This document shows, piece after piece, positions 46,150-55,474 of a stretch of DNA of 64,000 nt. The notes beneath the pieces were generated by a model that saw only the letters and a program-made list of their open reading frames with translations, searched no databases and was not told the origin of the DNA. The translations under genes were made by a program, and so were the position numbers. Origin of the DNA: Leifsonia psychrotolerans (GTDB lineage Bacteria; Actinomycetota; Actinomycetes; Actinomycetales; Microbacteriaceae); NCBI RefSeq assembly GCF_013410665.1, contig NZ_JACCFM010000001.1, forward strand, positions 1,240,001-1,304,000. Reading direction: 5' to 3'. Numbering within the stretch: the first letter of the stretch is position 1; every line of letters begins with the position of its first letter.

Positions 46150-47763
46150 GTGGCGACCGACGAAGGTGACTTCACTCAGGCCTTTCGCGGCTATGACAAG
46201 GACGAGGTTGACAAGGCCCTGCAGGGCCTGCGCCGCGATCTGATTCAGGCCAACGCACAAAGCACCGAGGCCGGCAAAGAGATCAAGCGTCTTTCCGCCC
46301 GAATCGACGAGCTCAACGCCGAGATCGAAGAAGTCGGAAGCCCCACATTTTCGGGTCTCGGCACAAAACTTGAAAACACACTGCGGGTCGCTGAAGAGCA
46401 GTCAACCCGCGTGATCGCCCAGGCCGACATCGACGCAGACAAGCTGCGCGCCTCCGTCGAGGGCGAGGTGCAGGCTCTCCGTCGCGATGCCACCGAGCAC
46501 GCCGAGCGCACACTGTCTGACGCAACCATCAAGGCCCGACGGATCCTGGAAGACGCCCGAGCTGAGGCTGATGATCTGGTCGCACGCGCTCAGGAAGAGC
46601 GTGAACTGATCACGCAGGATGCCGCGCATGAGGCAGCCTTCACCCGCGGTGCCGTTGCGACGGAAGCCGCCGAATTGCGCGCAACAGTAAAGCGTGAAGT
46701 TGCTGCCATCCGTTCCGACGCCGAACGGGAAGCCGCCGAAGTCCGAGTCGTTGCCCAGCGTGAAGCCACCGAGGCTCGCGAAATTGCGGCAGGACTTACG
46801 AGTGAAACAGAGCTCACCCGTGCCGAGGTCGCCCATGAACTTGATCAGAAGCGTGCAGATCTGACTCGCGAAACCGAGCAGACTCGCATCGACCTCGCCG
46901 CCGAAACCGAACAGGCCCGCGTGGATCTTGAGCGCGAGACGGCATCCAGTCGAATCGCCCTGGCCCAGGAGATCGAAGATGCACGCGCCGATCTCGCCGC
47001 AGAGCTCGAGCAGGCGCGCACTGAGCTTGCACGCGAGATCGAACAGGCTCGCATCGACCTCGACGTGCGGAGCGACCAGGCTCACACCGATCTGGCCCGT
47101 GAACTCGACCGCAAACGTGCCGCGGTGACCCACGAGCTCGGTCTCGCTCGGGCAGATCTCGCCGCCGAGGTGCAGCAGTCCAGAGCCGACCTTGCCCGGG
47201 GCACGGAGCAGGCCCGGGCCGACTTCGAGGCCGAGAGCGAACAGGCTCGAATCGATCTTGAGAATCACCTCACCGCAGCTCGCAAGAAGGGCGAGCACGA
47301 GGCTGCCCGGCAGAAGCGTGAAATCGAACAGGCCCGTGCCGACTTCGAGGTCGAGTTGAAGGCGCGCCGTGACGAGGCAGAGAAGGACTTGCTTGCCCGT
47401 CACCAGGAAGCCGTTTCACAGACGCAGAAGTTCCAAGCGGATGCCACGAACCAGCTGACTGAGACGTCGAATCGAACCGTTGAACTGCGTGCGCTCAATG
47501 AGCAACTCGACACGGTTGCCCGCGACGAAGCCAAGGCCCAGAAGCAGGCCGCAGAAGACCAGGCCGAGCGGATCGTGCAGGACGCTCAAGACAAGGCGAG
47601 CGCGCTCGTTGCGGATGCGGAGGACCGCACTCACGCGATCGTGGCCGACGCAGATGCCCGACTCGCCCAGATTCGTATTGAACGCGATGCCGTCGCCGGC
47701 TACTTCGAGAGCCTGCGTGGAGTTCTGACGCAAGCCGAGAAGGTCGCCTCCGATACCGAATAG
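46150..47763 (+). CDS. DivIVA-like coiled-coil protein with 15 hendecad repeats
   Basis: A 537-residue, highly charged, Ala/Glu/Arg-rich protein. The N-terminus (FTQAFRGYDKDEVDKALQGL) matches the DivIVA membrane-targeting motif. Residues about 30-510 are almost continuous helix. From residue 224 to 378 an Arg recurs every 11 residues (224, 235, 246 ... 378, with His at 312) in the pattern ARxDLxxExEQ, a strict hendecad. GTG 46150 has GAGGAG 6 nt upstream. It resembles in general design the polar coiled-coil organisers Scy/FilP of Streptomyces; function is inferred as cytoskeletal or polar scaffold. Confidence 0.85.
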   Translation: MATDEGDFTQAFRGYDKDEVDKALQGLRRDLIQANAQSTEAGKEIKRLSARIDELNAEIEEVGSPTFSGLGTKLENTLRVAEEQSTRVIAQADIDADKLRASVEGEVQALRRDATEHAERTLSDATIKARRILEDARAEADDLVARAQEERELITQDAAHEAAFTRGAVATEAAELRATVKREVAAIRSDAEREAAEVRVVAQREATEAREIAAGLTSETELTRAEVAHELDQKRADLTRETEQTRIDLAAETEQARVDLERETASSRIALAQEIEDARADLAAELEQARTELAREIEQARIDLDVRSDQAHTDLARELDRKRAAVTHELGLARADLAAEVQQSRADLARGTEQARADFEAESEQARIDLENHLTAARKKGEHEAARQKREIEQARADFEVELKARRDEAEKDLLARHQEAVSQTQKFQADATNQLTETSNRTVELRALNEQLDTVARDEAKAQKQAAEDQAERIVQDAQDKASALVADAEDRTHAIVADADARLAQIRIERDAVAGYFESLRGVLTQAEKVASDTE

Positions 47764-47802
47764 TTCCACGTGACCGGTTGACCGAAAGATGGGGATGAAC
47801 CA

Positions 47803-48852
47803 GTGAAGATCCACAACGCGTTTCGCTTGGGGCTGATCGGCACGCTCGGCGTCGGCGTCGGCCTGCTCATCATCAGCTCGGTGATCACCCTGCAAACGAT
47901 CATCACGTACATCGGCGCAGCGCTGTTCCTCTCCTTAGGACTCGACCCGGCAGTATCGTGGCTCGAGAAGAAGAAGTTCCCGCGCTGGGCCGCCATCTTG
48001 ACCGTGTTGGTGGGAGTACTGGGGGTACTCACCGGCGTCGTCTTCGCGATCATTCCGATCGTCGTCGACCAGGTCGCCAAGCTCTCAAAAATCATTCCTC
48101 AGCTGATCGACGGCATCAATACGTCGACACTGATCGATGATCTGCAACAGCAGTTCCCGGCCCTCAAGATCGACAAGATTGCTTCCTCGATCACCGACTA
48201 CCTCGGAGGCAATCTCACCAGCATCACCTCCACCATCGTGCAATCGGGCCTCGCCGTCGTCAGCGGACTTTTCGGTGGCCTGATCATCCTCATTCTCACG
48301 CTCTACTTCACGGCATCCCTCGGAAGCCTCAAACGCGCGACGTACCAGCTTGTACCCGCATCAAAGCGTGAGCGTTTCGCGGACCTGAGCGAGCAAATCA
48401 CGACGGCCGTCGGCCGTTATGTGGTCGGCCAGGCGGCACTCGCCGCCTGCAACGGCGTGCTCAGCTTCATCTTTCTCTCGATCATCGGGGCTCCATTCCC
48501 GGCCCTGCTCGCGTTCATCGCGTTCCTGCTGTCGCTCATTCCGCTGGTGGGTACCATCACGGGTTCGGTGATCATCGTGCTGACCTGTTTAATTCCGGGC
48601 ATCGGAAGTTCACCGCTCACCGCGCTCGTCGCCGCAATCTACTATCTCGTGTACATGCAGGTCGAAGCATACGTTCTCAGCCCGAACATCATGAACCGGG
48701 CGGTTGCGGTGCCGGGCGCACTCGTCGTGATCGCAGCGTTGGCCGGAGGGAGCCTGCTGGGCCTTCTCGGAGCGCTCATCGCGATTCCGGTCGCCGCATC
48801 GGTGCTCATGATCATCAAGCAGGTTGTGGTCCCCCGCCAGAACGAACTCTAA
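47803..48852 (+). CDS. AI-2E family (DUF20) membrane transporter
   Basis: A 349-residue permease-like protein with about eight membrane segments and family motifs including FLSLGLDPAVSWLEKK, VVGQAALAACNGVLSFI, PLVGTITGSVIIVLT, and the C-terminal GALIAIPVAASVLMI. The family includes TqsA, and some members export small molecules or Na+; the substrate is not determined here. It starts at GTG 47803, 39 bases after the coiled-coil gene, on the same strand and probably in the same transcript. Confidence 0.9.
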   Translation: MKIHNAFRLGLIGTLGVGVGLLIISSVITLQTIITYIGAALFLSLGLDPAVSWLEKKKFPRWAAILTVLVGVLGVLTGVVFAIIPIVVDQVAKLSKIIPQLIDGINTSTLIDDLQQQFPALKIDKIASSITDYLGGNLTSITSTIVQSGLAVVSGLFGGLIILILTLYFTASLGSLKRATYQLVPASKRERFADLSEQITTAVGRYVVGQAALAACNGVLSFIFLSIIGAPFPALLAFIAFLLSLIPLVGTITGSVIIVLTCLIPGIGSSPLTALVAAIYYLVYMQVEAYVLSPNIMNRAVAVPGALVVIAALAGGSLLGLLGALIAIPVAASVLMIIKQVVVPRQNEL

Positions 48853-48867
48853 ACACGCGCCCTGCGG

Positions 48868-49596
48868 CTACGGCGCCGTCCACACCGTGGGCAACGGCGC
48901 CGCCGCGGGGTTGACAACCGCGACGATTTCGTTGAGCACGCGGCGAGTCTGGTTCTCGCCCACCCAGAGGTGTTTGCCACCATCGACGGCGATCAACGTG
49001 GCGTCGGGAACGCTCCTGAAACGCTCGCGCGCCTCGGCCGGCTGCAGATAGTCGTCATGTTCTGGGATCAGCGCGACGAGACGGCGAGAGTCACCGGCCC
49101 ACGCCGCCAACTCGGCATCCGTGGCCCGGTGCAGCGGAGGGGAGAGCAGGATGGCGCCCCTGATCGGATGCTCGAGCCCGTATTTGATGGCCAATTCCGT
49201 GCCGAACGACCAACCGACGAGCCACGGATTCGGCAATGACCGTGCCCTGACGAAGTCCATTGCCGCGGCAACATCGGCACGTTCGGTGACACCCGCACCG
49301 AACGTGCCGCCACTCGTGCCGCGCGGCGAACTGGTTCCACGCGTATTGAACCGCAGCACGGCGATGTCGGCGAGAGCGGGAAGCCGTCCCGATGCCTTGC
49401 GCAGAATGTGCGAGTCCATGAAACCGCCCGCGGTGGGCAGAGGATGCAGGGTCACGAGGGTTGCGACCGGCACACGATCACGGGGCGTCGCCAGTTCGCC
49501 CACGAGAGTCACTCCGTCACTCGTGTGCAGTTCAATGTGCTCGCGCAGGGCCGGCAGTTCGACGCCTCCGCGGACCTCGACGGTGTCGTGCTCCAT
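48868..49596 (-). CDS. Alpha/beta-hydrolase (dienelactone-hydrolase-like)
   Basis: A 242-residue cytoplasmic alpha/beta-hydrolase. It has an oxyanion-hole region (LVTLHPLPTAGGFMDSH), nucleophile Ser in WLVGWSFGTELA, Asp in PEHDDYLQP, and His in DGGKHLWVG. AAGGAG lies 5 nt before the ATG. It converges on the AI-2E gene. Substrate is unknown; the fold matches small esterases and peptidase-like hydrolases. Confidence 0.85.
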   Translation of the reverse strand: MEHDTVEVRGGVELPALREHIELHTSDGVTLVGELATPRDRVPVATLVTLHPLPTAGGFMDSHILRKASGRLPALADIAVLRFNTRGTSSPRGTSGGTFGAGVTERADVAAAMDFVRARSLPNPWLVGWSFGTELAIKYGLEHPIRGAILLSPPLHRATDAELAAWAGDSRRLVALIPEHDDYLQPAEARERFRSVPDATLIAVDGGKHLWVGENQTRRVLNEIVAVVNPAAAPLPTVWTAP

Positions 49597-49629
49597 TTGA
49601 GCTCCTTCAGGAATAGTGCGAGTGGGTGA

Positions 49630-49929
49630 CTATTTGATCCGCCAGCAGTGCGAATGCCAATGTCGGCGCCCGGCAACGTCGGCAGCGTCACCGGTCACAC
49701 CGTCGGCACGCCAGGCGACGAGGTGTGAACGCCCCGGGGCGATTTCGAGGTTGCAGCCGGGGCAGAGATAGCTCTTCACCGCCTGGGCAGCCGAGATGGG
49801 CTGCACGTTCCACTCGCCGTCACGTTTGGTTTCGCTGCGACGCCACCCCGCACGAAGCTGGGAAAGGTCGTTCGCCTCAGGCTCGCCCGGGCCATTTCGG
49901 TGTCCTTTGGGGCGGTTACTGCGAGGCAT
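49630..49929 (-). CDS. Small zinc-finger-like protein of unknown function
   Basis: A 99-residue basic protein conserved in actinobacteria under the loose label 'ATP/GTP-binding protein', for which no nucleotide motif is visible. It has a disordered N-terminus (MPRSNRPKGHRNGPGEPEA), then SYLCPGCNLEI and a late RHWHSHCWRIK; two Cys plus later His/Cys could bind zinc. The ATG follows TAGACT by 6 nt without a Shine-Dalgarno. It lies 33 bases before the hydrolase gene, so both may be one unit. Confidence 0.75.
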   Translation of the reverse strand: MPRSNRPKGHRNGPGEPEANDLSQLRAGWRRSETKRDGEWNVQPISAAQAVKSYLCPGCNLEIAPGRSHLVAWRADGVTGDAADVAGRRHWHSHCWRIK

Positions 49930-49935
49930 GAAACA

Positions 49936-49941
49936 AGTCTA
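49936..49941 (-). promoter_or_regulatory. Candidate -10 hexamer of a leaderless transcript
   Basis: TAGACT on the minus strand, 6 nt before the ATG at 49929; no Shine-Dalgarno lies in between. Confidence 0.4.
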
Positions 49942-49975
49942 TGGGAGAGAATTGCCCGCACCGATCGCGAAGTGG

Positions 49976-50635
49976 CTAGTACCAGCCCGCATCCTCAGAG
50001 TGCGCCCAGGCGCCGCAGGGACTCCCGTAGCGACCGCCGATGTAGCCGAGGCCCCACTCAATCTGGGTTGCCGCGTTCGTCTCCCAGTCGCTGCCCGCTG
50101 AGGCCATCTTCGAGCCGGGCAAGGCCTGCGGAATGCCGTAAGCCCCGCTCGAGCCGTTCATTGCGTTCACTCGCCAGCCCGATTCGCGGCTCCAGAGCGA
50201 GACCAGGCAATCGAACTGCTCGGTTCCCCAGCCGCGAGCGGACACGGCGCCGGCAGCGTACGCCTGTGCTGAGCCTGGATCCGGAATCGCCGCTGCGGGC
50301 GCGCTGAAGCGGGCGGTTTCGGCGACGGGAGGAGGCGGGGGCGGGGGTGCGGCCTCCGAGCGGAAGGTGTCCCGGGTGATTGTGTGGTTGAACGTCGACG
50401 CAACGACAATGCTTTGTTCGTTCAACCCGCCAAAGCGATCCGAGGGCGCTTGGTAATACGGGGAAGCGGTTGCGCCAGAATACGGATCGACGACGTTCAC
50501 GAGGATGAAGCTTGACGCGGCAGTGAACGCGAACACGAACAGAGCGGCGCGGCTACGCGAAGGGGGTCGGTACATTCGAGCTTTCACCGGCCTCACGACC
50601 GCGACTCGCTCGATTGTCTTCGAATATCTACCCAT
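49976..50635 (-). CDS. Lytic-transglycosylase-like secreted protein
   Basis: A 219-residue protein with one N-terminal membrane or signal segment (AALFVFAFTAASSFILVNVV, residues about 30-49), a Pro-rich spacer (residues about 95-105), and a C-terminal lysozyme-like SLT domain (about 140-219). The latter has CLVSLWSRESGWRVNAMN with the presumed catalytic Glu, GAYGIPQALPGSKM, and QIEWGLGYIGGRYGSPCGAW. It probably cleaves peptidoglycan at the cell surface, like resuscitation/aggregation-promoting factors. ATG 50635 or ATG 50575 (GGTGA 8 nt upstream) could start it. Confidence 0.85.
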   Translation of the reverse strand: MGRYSKTIERVAVVRPVKARMYRPPSRSRAALFVFAFTAASSFILVNVVDPYSGATASPYYQAPSDRFGGLNEQSIVVASTFNHTITRDTFRSEAAPPPPPPPVAETARFSAPAAAIPDPGSAQAYAAGAVSARGWGTEQFDCLVSLWSRESGWRVNAMNGSSGAYGIPQALPGSKMASAGSDWETNAATQIEWGLGYIGGRYGSPCGAWAHSEDAGWY

Positions 50636-50688
50636 CGGTATTCGACCCTAGCCGAAATCCCGTGCCTGAGCCAGATCGCCACGCACGA

Positions 50689-51237
50689 TCAGCGCACGGC
50701 CAACATGACGTCCACGACGCTGTCGAGCACGGCGTCGACCTGGTTTTCGCGGTACCCGCCGCGTTGTGGGCGAAAGACTGCGCCCCGAACATCGTCGGCG
50801 GTGAGCGGAAAATCACTGTCGAAGTATTTCACCAGCCGGGAGGAAAAGCGATCGACATCGGTGCGGTTGTAGCCAATACTCAAAAAACTGGTCCGGGCAA
50901 AGCGCTTTCCGCCTGGTCGGCGAAGGCGGGCCACGAGAACCTGGGCCTCACGCTGCGCGTCGGCAAGCCAGGCCTCCTCCCCCACCGCCTGGGTCGCTCC
51001 GGCACGTTCGCGGGCCGCAAACGCGTCTTCGAGGCGCTCAAGAGCGGCATCCACATGCTCGGCGGAGTAACCGTTCTTTGCCATCGAGAATGCCGTGGCG
51101 CGGATCTGCTGCGCCGTGAGCGTGTCGGACGGGCCTGCAGCGTCGTACGCCTGCCGGGCGGAGGCGAGGAAGTCGTCCACCTGGGAAATGGCATAGCCGA
51201 GGGTCTTCTTGCCGGTTCGAGGAAACGTAGTGCTCAC
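50689..51237 (-). CDS. Small DivIVA-domain protein with repeated GY..VD motifs
   Basis: About 182 residues. Start GTG 51237 is supported by GGGGGAG 9 nt upstream. Several DivI1A-type motifs occur: GYAISQVDDFL, NGYSAEHVDAALERL, GYNRTDVDRF and GGYRENQVDAVLDSV. They form two pairs joined by a short helical linker, with no long coiled coil. Such proteins are short relatives of DivIVA/Wag31 with possible roles at pole or septum. It lies 48 bases downstream of cdsA on the same strand. Confidence 0.82.
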   Translation of the reverse strand: MSTTFPRTGKKTLGYAISQVDDFLASARQAYDAAGPSDTLTAQQIRATAFSMAKNGYSAEHVDAALERLEDAFAARERAGATQAVGEEAWLADAQREAQVLVARLRRPGGKRFARTSFLSIGYNRTDVDRFSSRLVKYFDSDFPLTADDVRGAVFRPQRGGYRENQVDAVLDSVVDVMLAVR

Positions 51238-51285
51238 CGGCTCATTCTCCCCCACGAACGCACGCATTGTCGAAAGGCGACACGG

Positions 51286-52266
51286 CTAGGCGAAGATCAG
51301 GTAGAGCGCGTAGGCAGCGGCGGCAGACGGAAGAATCGAATCGAGTCGATCGAGGAACCCCCCGTGGCCCGGGAGCCATGAGCTCATGTCTTTGATCCCG
51401 AGATCACGTTTGATCAGGGATTCTGCAAGATCACCGAATGTCGCGGTCAGCACCATCACGGCACCGAAAATCAGCCCGAACCACCACGGCTCGCCCAGCA
51501 TGAACAGTGCCAGCAGAACTCCCACGATCAGGCACGCGAGCACCGCGCCCAGAAAGCCTTCCCAGGTCTTTTTCGGGCTAATGGTCGGCGCCATCTTGTG
51601 TTTGCCGAAATTCAGTCCGCTCACGTAGGCGCCGGTGTCCGCCGAAACAACCAGGAGAATAAACGCCAGGGTCCACCATTCCCCGCCCGGCTGAGTCGTC
51701 AGCAGCACGGAGAAACTTGCCAGAAAAACGACGTACACCTGAACGAGAAATCCGCCGCCGATGTCTTTCAACATGTCGGCAGGCGGCACCCGCCGACTGG
51801 GCCAGGCCATTTCAACGACGCGCCAGAGCGCGATGAAGGCGATCCCCCCGAGCAAGGTCAGCCACTGTCCCGGTGCGTCCCAGTAGAACGCGGCCGGGAC
51901 CACGGAGATCGCCGCGATAACCACAGGAATAGGCGGCACGTTCCGGCCGGCATGGCGCAGCGCCTGAACGAATTCAAACGCCGTAAACCCAACGATCACG
52001 ACCGCAAAGGCCATGAACAGTTCCTTGATGAAAATGAGGCTGCCCACCAGGGCGAGACCCAGCACCAGGCCGATCAGAATCGCCAGAATGAGGTTACGGC
52101 CGGTGCGCGCTTCAATACGGGCGTTCGTCGCGTCGATCTGCGCGCGTGTCGCGTGCACCTGACGCTCCACGTCGGCACGCTTCTGGCGCACCTGCGCACG
52201 AAATTCGGCACGGGTGACGCCATGCCCCCGCCGGTGCGGTCGGCCCCCCTGCGGATCATCCACCAT
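51286..52266 (-). CDS. cdsA: Phosphatidate cytidylyltransferase (CDP-diglyceride synthase)
   Basis: A 326-residue integral membrane enzyme making CDP-diacylglycerol from CTP and phosphatidate. About eight helices are predicted. The C-terminal signature is SLIKRDLGIKDMSSWLPGHG followed by GFLDRLDS. The N-terminal 60 residues are a charged helical extension (RAQVRQKRADVERQVHATR) not seen in the E. coli protein. It is 14 bases after frr, in the conserved order rpsB-tsf / pyrH-frr-cdsA. Confidence 0.95.
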   Translation of the reverse strand: MVDDPQGGRPHRRGHGVTRAEFRAQVRQKRADVERQVHATRAQIDATNARIEARTGRNLILAILIGLVLGLALVGSLIFIKELFMAFAVVIVGFTAFEFVQALRHAGRNVPPIPVVIAAISVVPAAFYWDAPGQWLTLLGGIAFIALWRVVEMAWPSRRVPPADMLKDIGGGFLVQVYVVFLASFSVLLTTQPGGEWWTLAFILLVVSADTGAYVSGLNFGKHKMAPTISPKKTWEGFLGAVLACLIVGVLLALFMLGEPWWFGLIFGAVMVLTATFGDLAESLIKRDLGIKDMSSWLPGHGGFLDRLDSILPSAAAAYALYLIFA

Positions 52267-52280
52267 GTCGATGATCTCCC

Positions 52281-52835
52281 CTAGAGCTCGAGGAGTTCGG
52301 ATTCCTTGCGCTTCAACGCGTCGTCGATGCTGTCAACGTGGCTCTTCGTGATCTGCTCCAGCTCTTTCTCAGCGCGCGCCACCTCGTCGTCACCGACTTC
52401 ACTTTTCAACGCGTCAAGCTCATCTTTCGCCTTGCGACGGATGTTGCGCACGGACACCTTGGCGTCTTCACCCTTGGTGCGCACGATCTTCACGAACTCT
52501 TTGCGGCGATCAGCGGTCAGCTCGGGAAGGCTGGCCCGAATGATGGCGCCGTCGTTGCCGACGTTGGCTCCCAGGTTGGGCGTGTCGCGGATGGCCTGCT
52601 CGATATCGCGCAGTGCACCCTTGTCGTAGGGGGTAATGAGAAGCGTGCGTGCTTCTTGGTTCTGCAGTGCCGCCAGCTGGTTCAGCGGGGTCGGCGTACC
52701 GTAGTAGCTCACCATGATCTTGGCGAAGAGTTGGGGGTTGGCGCGTCCGGTGCGCACAGTGCCAAAATCATCTTTGGCGGCTTCGAGCGTCTTAGTCATA
52801 CGCTCGGCGGCGTCGGACAGAACATCCGTAATCAC
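52281..52835 (-). CDS. frr: Ribosome recycling factor
   Basis: A 184-residue RRF that splits post-termination ribosomes with EF-G. Start GTG 52835 has AAGGAG 5 nt upstream and begins at the conserved N-terminus ([18 protein letters not shown]). [20 protein letters not shown] and [13 protein letters not shown] are diagnostic. It follows pyrH by 31 bases. Confidence 0.97.
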   Translation of the reverse strand: MITDVLSDAAERMTKTLEAAKDDFGTVRTGRANPQLFAKIMVSYYGTPTPLNQLAALQNQEARTLLITPYDKGALRDIEQAIRDTPNLGANVGNDGAIIRASLPELTADRRKEFVKIVRTKGEDAKVSVRNIRRKAKDELDALKSEVGDDEVARAEKELEQITKSHVDSIDDALKRKESELLEL

Positions 52836-52866
52836 GGGGACTCCTTCTGTGTGGGCTTCACTAATC

Positions 52867-53598
52867 TTAGTTGGACACGAGGGTGCCGAGGTCGGCACCG
52901 AGAATAGCCGCCGTGACGTTGCCGTCCGGTGCCATGCCAAAGACCTGCATCGGCATGCCGTTATCCATGCACAGGCTGAAAGCGGTCGAGTCAACGACCT
53001 TCAGCCCGCGTTGGAGGGCATCCTGGTAGGTGATTGCATCGATCTTGTGTGCGTCAGGGTTGGTCCGCGGGTCGTCGGAGTACACGCCGTCAACGCCGTT
53101 CTTGGCGACAAGCACCACGTCGGCCGAGATTTCGAGCGCGCGCTGTGCGGCAACGGTGTCGGTCGAGAAGTACGGCAGCCCGGCGCCGGCACCGAAAATA
53201 ACAACGCGACCCTTCTCCAGGTGGCGCTCTGCGCGGCGCGGAATATACGGCTCAGCCACCTGGGTCATCGCGATGGCCGACTGCACACGAGTTTCGGCGC
53301 CGGCCTGCTCCAGGAAGTCCTGCAGCGCGAGGGCGTTCATCACGGTACCCAGCATTCCCATGTAATCGGCACGACCGCGATCCATGCCGCGCTGGGAAAG
53401 TTCGGCGCCGCGGAAGAAATTGCCGCCGCCGACGACGATGGCAATCTCTACTGTTTTGGCAGCCTCGGCGATTTCACGGGCGAGCGCGCCCACCACGTCG
53501 GGATTCACGCCGAGGGCGCCGCCTCCGAATGCCTCGCCGGAAAGCTTGAGGAGAACTCTGCGCTTCGTGGTTGTCTGATTCTGGATCGTTTCTGACAT
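52867..53598 (-). CDS. pyrH: UMP kinase
   Basis: A 243-residue UMP kinase converting UMP to UDP. It has [14 protein letters not shown] at the N-terminus, [32 protein letters not shown], and the uridine-site region [19 protein letters not shown] lies about 10 nt before the ATG. A strong terminator separates it from tsf upstream, so pyrH-frr-cdsA is probably transcribed from its own promoter in 53599-53659. Confidence 0.97.
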   Translation of the reverse strand: MSETIQNQTTTKRRVLLKLSGEAFGGGALGVNPDVVGALAREIAEAAKTVEIAIVVGGGNFFRGAELSQRGMDRGRADYMGMLGTVMNALALQDFLEQAGAETRVQSAIAMTQVAEPYIPRRAERHLEKGRVVIFGAGAGLPYFSTDTVAAQRALEISADVVLVAKNGVDGVYSDDPRTNPDAHKIDAITYQDALQRGLKVVDSTAFSLCMDNGMPMQVFGMAPDGNVTAAILGADLGTLVSN

Positions 53599-53659
53599 GC
53601 GTACGAGCCCTTCCGTTGTGTCCTGGTGATAAAGCTACTGGCGCGTGGGCGCACAGAAA

Positions 53660-53695
53660 AGGGAGACCGGATGGCTTACGCTATCCGGTCTCCCT
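53660..53695 (-). terminator. Rho-independent terminator after tsf
   Basis: A perfect 13-bp stem (AGGGAGACCGGAT at 53660-53672 with ATCCGGTCTCCCT at 53683-53695) and a 10-nt loop. On the minus strand it is followed by TTTT. It lies 12 bases after the tsf stop and insulates pyrH from rpsB-tsf. Confidence 0.92.
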
Positions 53696-53706
53696 CATAG
53701 TTTCAG

Positions 53707-54534
53707 TTACGCGCCGACCTTGAATCGGGCGAAGCCTGAGACCGTAACGCCTGCATCGGAGAGAACCTTCGACACCGACTGCTTGTTGTCCTTGGCGTAA
53801 TCCTGCTCGAGCAGTGCGACCTGCTTGAAGAAGGCGTTCACACGACCCTCGACGATCTTGGGCAGTGCCGCTTCGGGCTTGCCTTCGTTCTTCGAGATTT
53901 CGGTGACGATCTTGCGCTCGGACTCGACGGCCTCGGCAGGAACGTCGTCCTTCGACAGGAACTCGGGGTCGGCGAAAGAGATGTGCTGCGCGATGCTGCG
54001 AGCCGTTTCTGCGTCGTCACCCGTGTAGCCGACCACAACGCCGACCTGCGGGGGCAGGTCCTTGCTGGTCTTGTGCAGGTAGATTGCGAAGTTCTCACCC
54101 GAAACGGCTGCGATGCGACGCAGCTCGATCTTCTCGCCGAGGATTGCGGCCTCGTCGTTGATGAGCGTTGCGACGTCACCGGCACCCGCGGGAGCTGCAA
54201 GAGCTTCCTCAAGTGTGGTCGCAGCGGCGGCGGCAACCGCATCCAGAACCTTGTCGGCCAGGGCGACGAACTTGTCGCCCTTCGCAACAAAGTCGGTCTC
54301 GCACGCGAGTTCGATCAGTGTGGCCGTGTTGCCGATTTCCTTGGCGGCGACGAGTCCCTCAGAGGTGGAACGGTCAGCGCGCTTGGCGTTGCCCTTTGCA
54401 CCCTTAAGACGCAGGATCTCGACGGCCTTTTCCATGTCGCCATCGGCTTCGACGAGAGCGTTCTTGGTGTCGACCATGCCGGTGCCGAGGCGTTCGCGCA
54501 GGGCCTTGACGTCAGCGAGGCTAATGCTTGCCAT
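53707..54534 (-). CDS. tsf: Translation elongation factor Ts
   Basis: A 275-residue EF-Ts, the nucleotide exchange factor for EF-Tu. The N-terminal domain begins ISLADVKALRERLGTGMVDTK with the core LIELACETDFVAKGDKFVALA. The length matches actinobacterial EF-Ts. It is 11 bases downstream of rpsB, in one operon, and is followed by a terminator. Confidence 0.97.
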   Translation of the reverse strand: MASISLADVKALRERLGTGMVDTKNALVEADGDMEKAVEILRLKGAKGNAKRADRSTSEGLVAAKEIGNTATLIELACETDFVAKGDKFVALADKVLDAVAAAAATTLEEALAAPAGAGDVATLINDEAAILGEKIELRRIAAVSGENFAIYLHKTSKDLPPQVGVVVGYTGDDAETARSIAQHISFADPEFLSKDDVPAEAVESERKIVTEISKNEGKPEAALPKIVEGRVNAFFKQVALLEQDYAKDNKQSVSKVLSDAGVTVSGFARFKVGA

Positions 54535-54545
54535 AACTGGGTTCC

Positions 54546-55454
54546 TTACTTGGTCTCGTCAGCGGCGGACTCTGCAACAACCGCGGCAACTTCGCCTTCG
54601 ACGAAGTCGGCTTCGACGGCTGCCACAGCCGCGTCGGCGACCTTGGCGGTCTCGGCGGAGGACTGGGCCGGGGTGGACTCAGCTTCGGTGGTCTCTGAGG
54701 CCTGGAGAAGCTCTGCTTCCCAGGCAGCCAGCGGCTCAACCTCGACGCCCTCTTCAGGCTTCTGGTGACGCTGGATGAGGCCCTCTGCCGCTGCGTCCGC
54801 AATGATGCGGGTCAGCAGGCCGACCGAACGGATGGCGTCGTCGTTGCCCGGGATCGGGTACTGGACGTCGTCCGGGTCGCAGTTCGTGTCGAGGATCGCG
54901 ATGACGGGGATACCAAGCTTCTTGGCTTCGTCGATAGCGAGGTGCTCCTTGTTGGTGTCGACAACCCACAGCGCCGACGGCGTCTTCGTGAGGTTGCGGA
55001 TACCACCGAGGCTCTTGTGCAGCTTGACGAGCTCGCGCTTCTTGATGAGCAGTTCCTTCTTCGTGAAACCGCTCTTCGCGGTGTCATCGAAGTCCAGTTC
55101 TTCCAGTTCCTTCATGCGAGCGAGACGCTTCGACACGGTCTGGAAGTTGGTGAGGAGGCCACCGAGCCAGCGCTGGTTGACGTAGGGCTGGCCGACGCGA
55201 GTCGCCTGCTCCGAGATCGATTCCTGTGCCTGCTTCTTGGTGCCGACAAAGAGGATGGTTCCGCCGTGTGCGACGGTCTCCTTGACGAAGTCATAAGCCT
55301 TGTCGACGAATGCGAGCGACTGCTGCAGGTCGATGATGTAGATGCCCGAACGCTCGGTGAAGATGAAGCGCTTCATCTTCGGGTTCCAGCGACGGGTCTG
55401 GTGCCCGAAGTGAACGCCGCTGTCGAGCAGCTGGCGGATTGTTACGACGGCCAT
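54546..55454 (-). CDS. rpsB: 30S ribosomal protein S2
   Basis: A 302-residue S2. Typical elements are [20 protein letters not shown] at the N-terminus, [25 protein letters not shown], and [20 protein letters not shown]. Compared with the usual 240-260 residues it has a C-terminal Ala/Glu-rich acidic tail of about 55 residues. AAGGAG lies 9 nt before the ATG. A structured leader precedes it. Confidence 0.97.
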   Translation of the reverse strand: MAVVTIRQLLDSGVHFGHQTRRWNPKMKRFIFTERSGIYIIDLQQSLAFVDKAYDFVKETVAHGGTILFVGTKKQAQESISEQATRVGQPYVNQRWLGGLLTNFQTVSKRLARMKELEELDFDDTAKSGFTKKELLIKKRELVKLHKSLGGIRNLTKTPSALWVVDTNKEHLAIDEAKKLGIPVIAILDTNCDPDDVQYPIPGNDDAIRSVGLLTRIIADAAAEGLIQRHQKPEEGVEVEPLAAWEAELLQASETTEAESTPAQSSAETAKVADAAVAAVEADFVEGEVAAVVAESAADETK

Positions 55455-55474
55455 GAGCCGTTCTCCTTATCCGA

